From NCBI GenBank assembly GCA_020346185.1, contig CP070775.1, forward strand, positions 2,355,122-2,398,810: a stretch of 43,689 nucleotides of DNA, read 5' to 3'. Both the position numbers and the translations under genes were made by a program. The notes beneath the pieces are model-generated. The model had not been told where the DNA came from. It saw nothing but the letters and a program-made list of their open reading frames with translations, and did not search any database. Source of the stretch: Betaproteobacteria bacterium (GTDB lineage Bacteria; Pseudomonadota; Gammaproteobacteria; Burkholderiales; Eutrophovitaceae). Below, one piece after another: positions 43,478-43,689 of this stretch; position 1 is the stretch's first letter, and each line of letters opens with the position of its first letter.

Positions 43478-43689
43478 TCAGCCCGTCTGCAGCGGCACGT
43501 AGGTACGCTGATTATTGCGTTGGACGAGCAGCGCGACGCTGTTGCCGGCTTGCTCGCTTAGCTCGAGGAGCTGCTCAACTGAGCTAACCGGGGTAGAGCC
43601 GACGGCAAGAATGACGTCGCCTCGACGCAGGCCGGCCGCTGCGGCAGGCCCTTCGGCCCGTTCGACGAACAAGCCCTGTTCTCCATTCA
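43478..43689 (-). CDS. C-terminal PDZ domain of a DegP/MucD-like periplasmic serine protease (right-truncated)
   Basis: The minus-strand frame is open to the right edge. The last 70 residues are visible. GLFVERAEGPAAAAGLRRGD, then VILAVGSTPVSSVEQLLEL and VALLVQRNNQRTYVPL, match the second PDZ domain of DegP/DegQ/MucD proteases, which ends the protein. Such proteases degrade or refold damaged envelope proteins. The protease domain would be beyond the window, so catalytic activity cannot be judged. The gene ends with a strong terminator. Confidence 0.82.
   Translation of the reverse strand, partial: NGEQGLFVERAEGPAAAAGLRRGDVILAVGSTPVSSVEQLLELSEQAGNSVALLVQRNNQRTYVPLQTG

Overview
The window looks like chromosomal DNA of a moderately GC-rich (roughly 55-60%, by eye) Pseudomonadota bacterium, most likely gamma- or betaproteobacterial. 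The reasons are a prfC gene, a TRAP transporter with a Tat-type binding protein, TonB/ExbB/ExbD, a MucD/DegP-like protease end and dense bacterial second-messenger signalling genes. I cannot place it more precisely. No rRNA, tRNA, CRISPR array, intact insertion sequence or phage gene was seen.

Left part (1-13.5 kb). The window opens in the TPR-rich C-terminal half of a class III cyclase/ATPase-type protein. A broken SAM-domain remnant of a second such gene follows it. Next come a DAHL-type sensor histidine kinase and, 3 bases later, a Ser/Thr kinase fused to two receiver domains. After these come a lone acyl-CoA dehydrogenase, a small membrane protein, a cation/proton antiporter, a damaged TfoX-domain gene, a GDCCVxC cysteine-rich miniprotein, a small membrane protein, a BT1/MFS-like transporter, a 2-keto-4-pentenoate hydratase-family enzyme and a lipoprotein.

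Middle part (13.5-28 kb). A family-3 periplasmic binding protein precedes an exbB-exbD-tonB cassette and a glycine-zipper protein with a clear terminator. A TRAP transporter (dctP, hairpin, dctQ-dctM) is divergent from a class I aminotransferase. prfC follows, then a decayed diguanylate cyclase pseudogene and a CorC/HlyC-type membrane protein.

Right part (27-43.7 kb). An acyl-CoA catabolic island comprises an SDR (minus strand), an APH/ACAD10-type phosphotransferase, a quinone oxidoreductase, an AMP-dependent acyl-CoA ligase, an acyl-CoA dehydrogenase and a thiolase. Its gene content recalls pathways that phosphorylate 4-hydroxyacyl-CoAs. It is followed by a membrane-anchored protein with a metzincin-like HExxHxxGxxD motif. 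Then comes a compact flavinylation module: an exported FMN-binding protein with an SGAT site, an overlapping ApbE, and a four-helix His-containing membrane protein. The window ends with a SIMPL protein, an IlvD/Edd dehydratase, a receiver-cyclase fusion, a PAS-PAS-GGDEF protein with intact active and inhibitory sites, and the C-terminal PDZ domain of a DegP/MucD-like protease running off the edge.

The most interesting items are the histidine kinase/Ser-Thr kinase-REC-REC pair, the flavinylation module, the phosphotransferase-containing acyl-CoA island, and several genes caught decaying (SAM remnant, TfoX, GGDEF).
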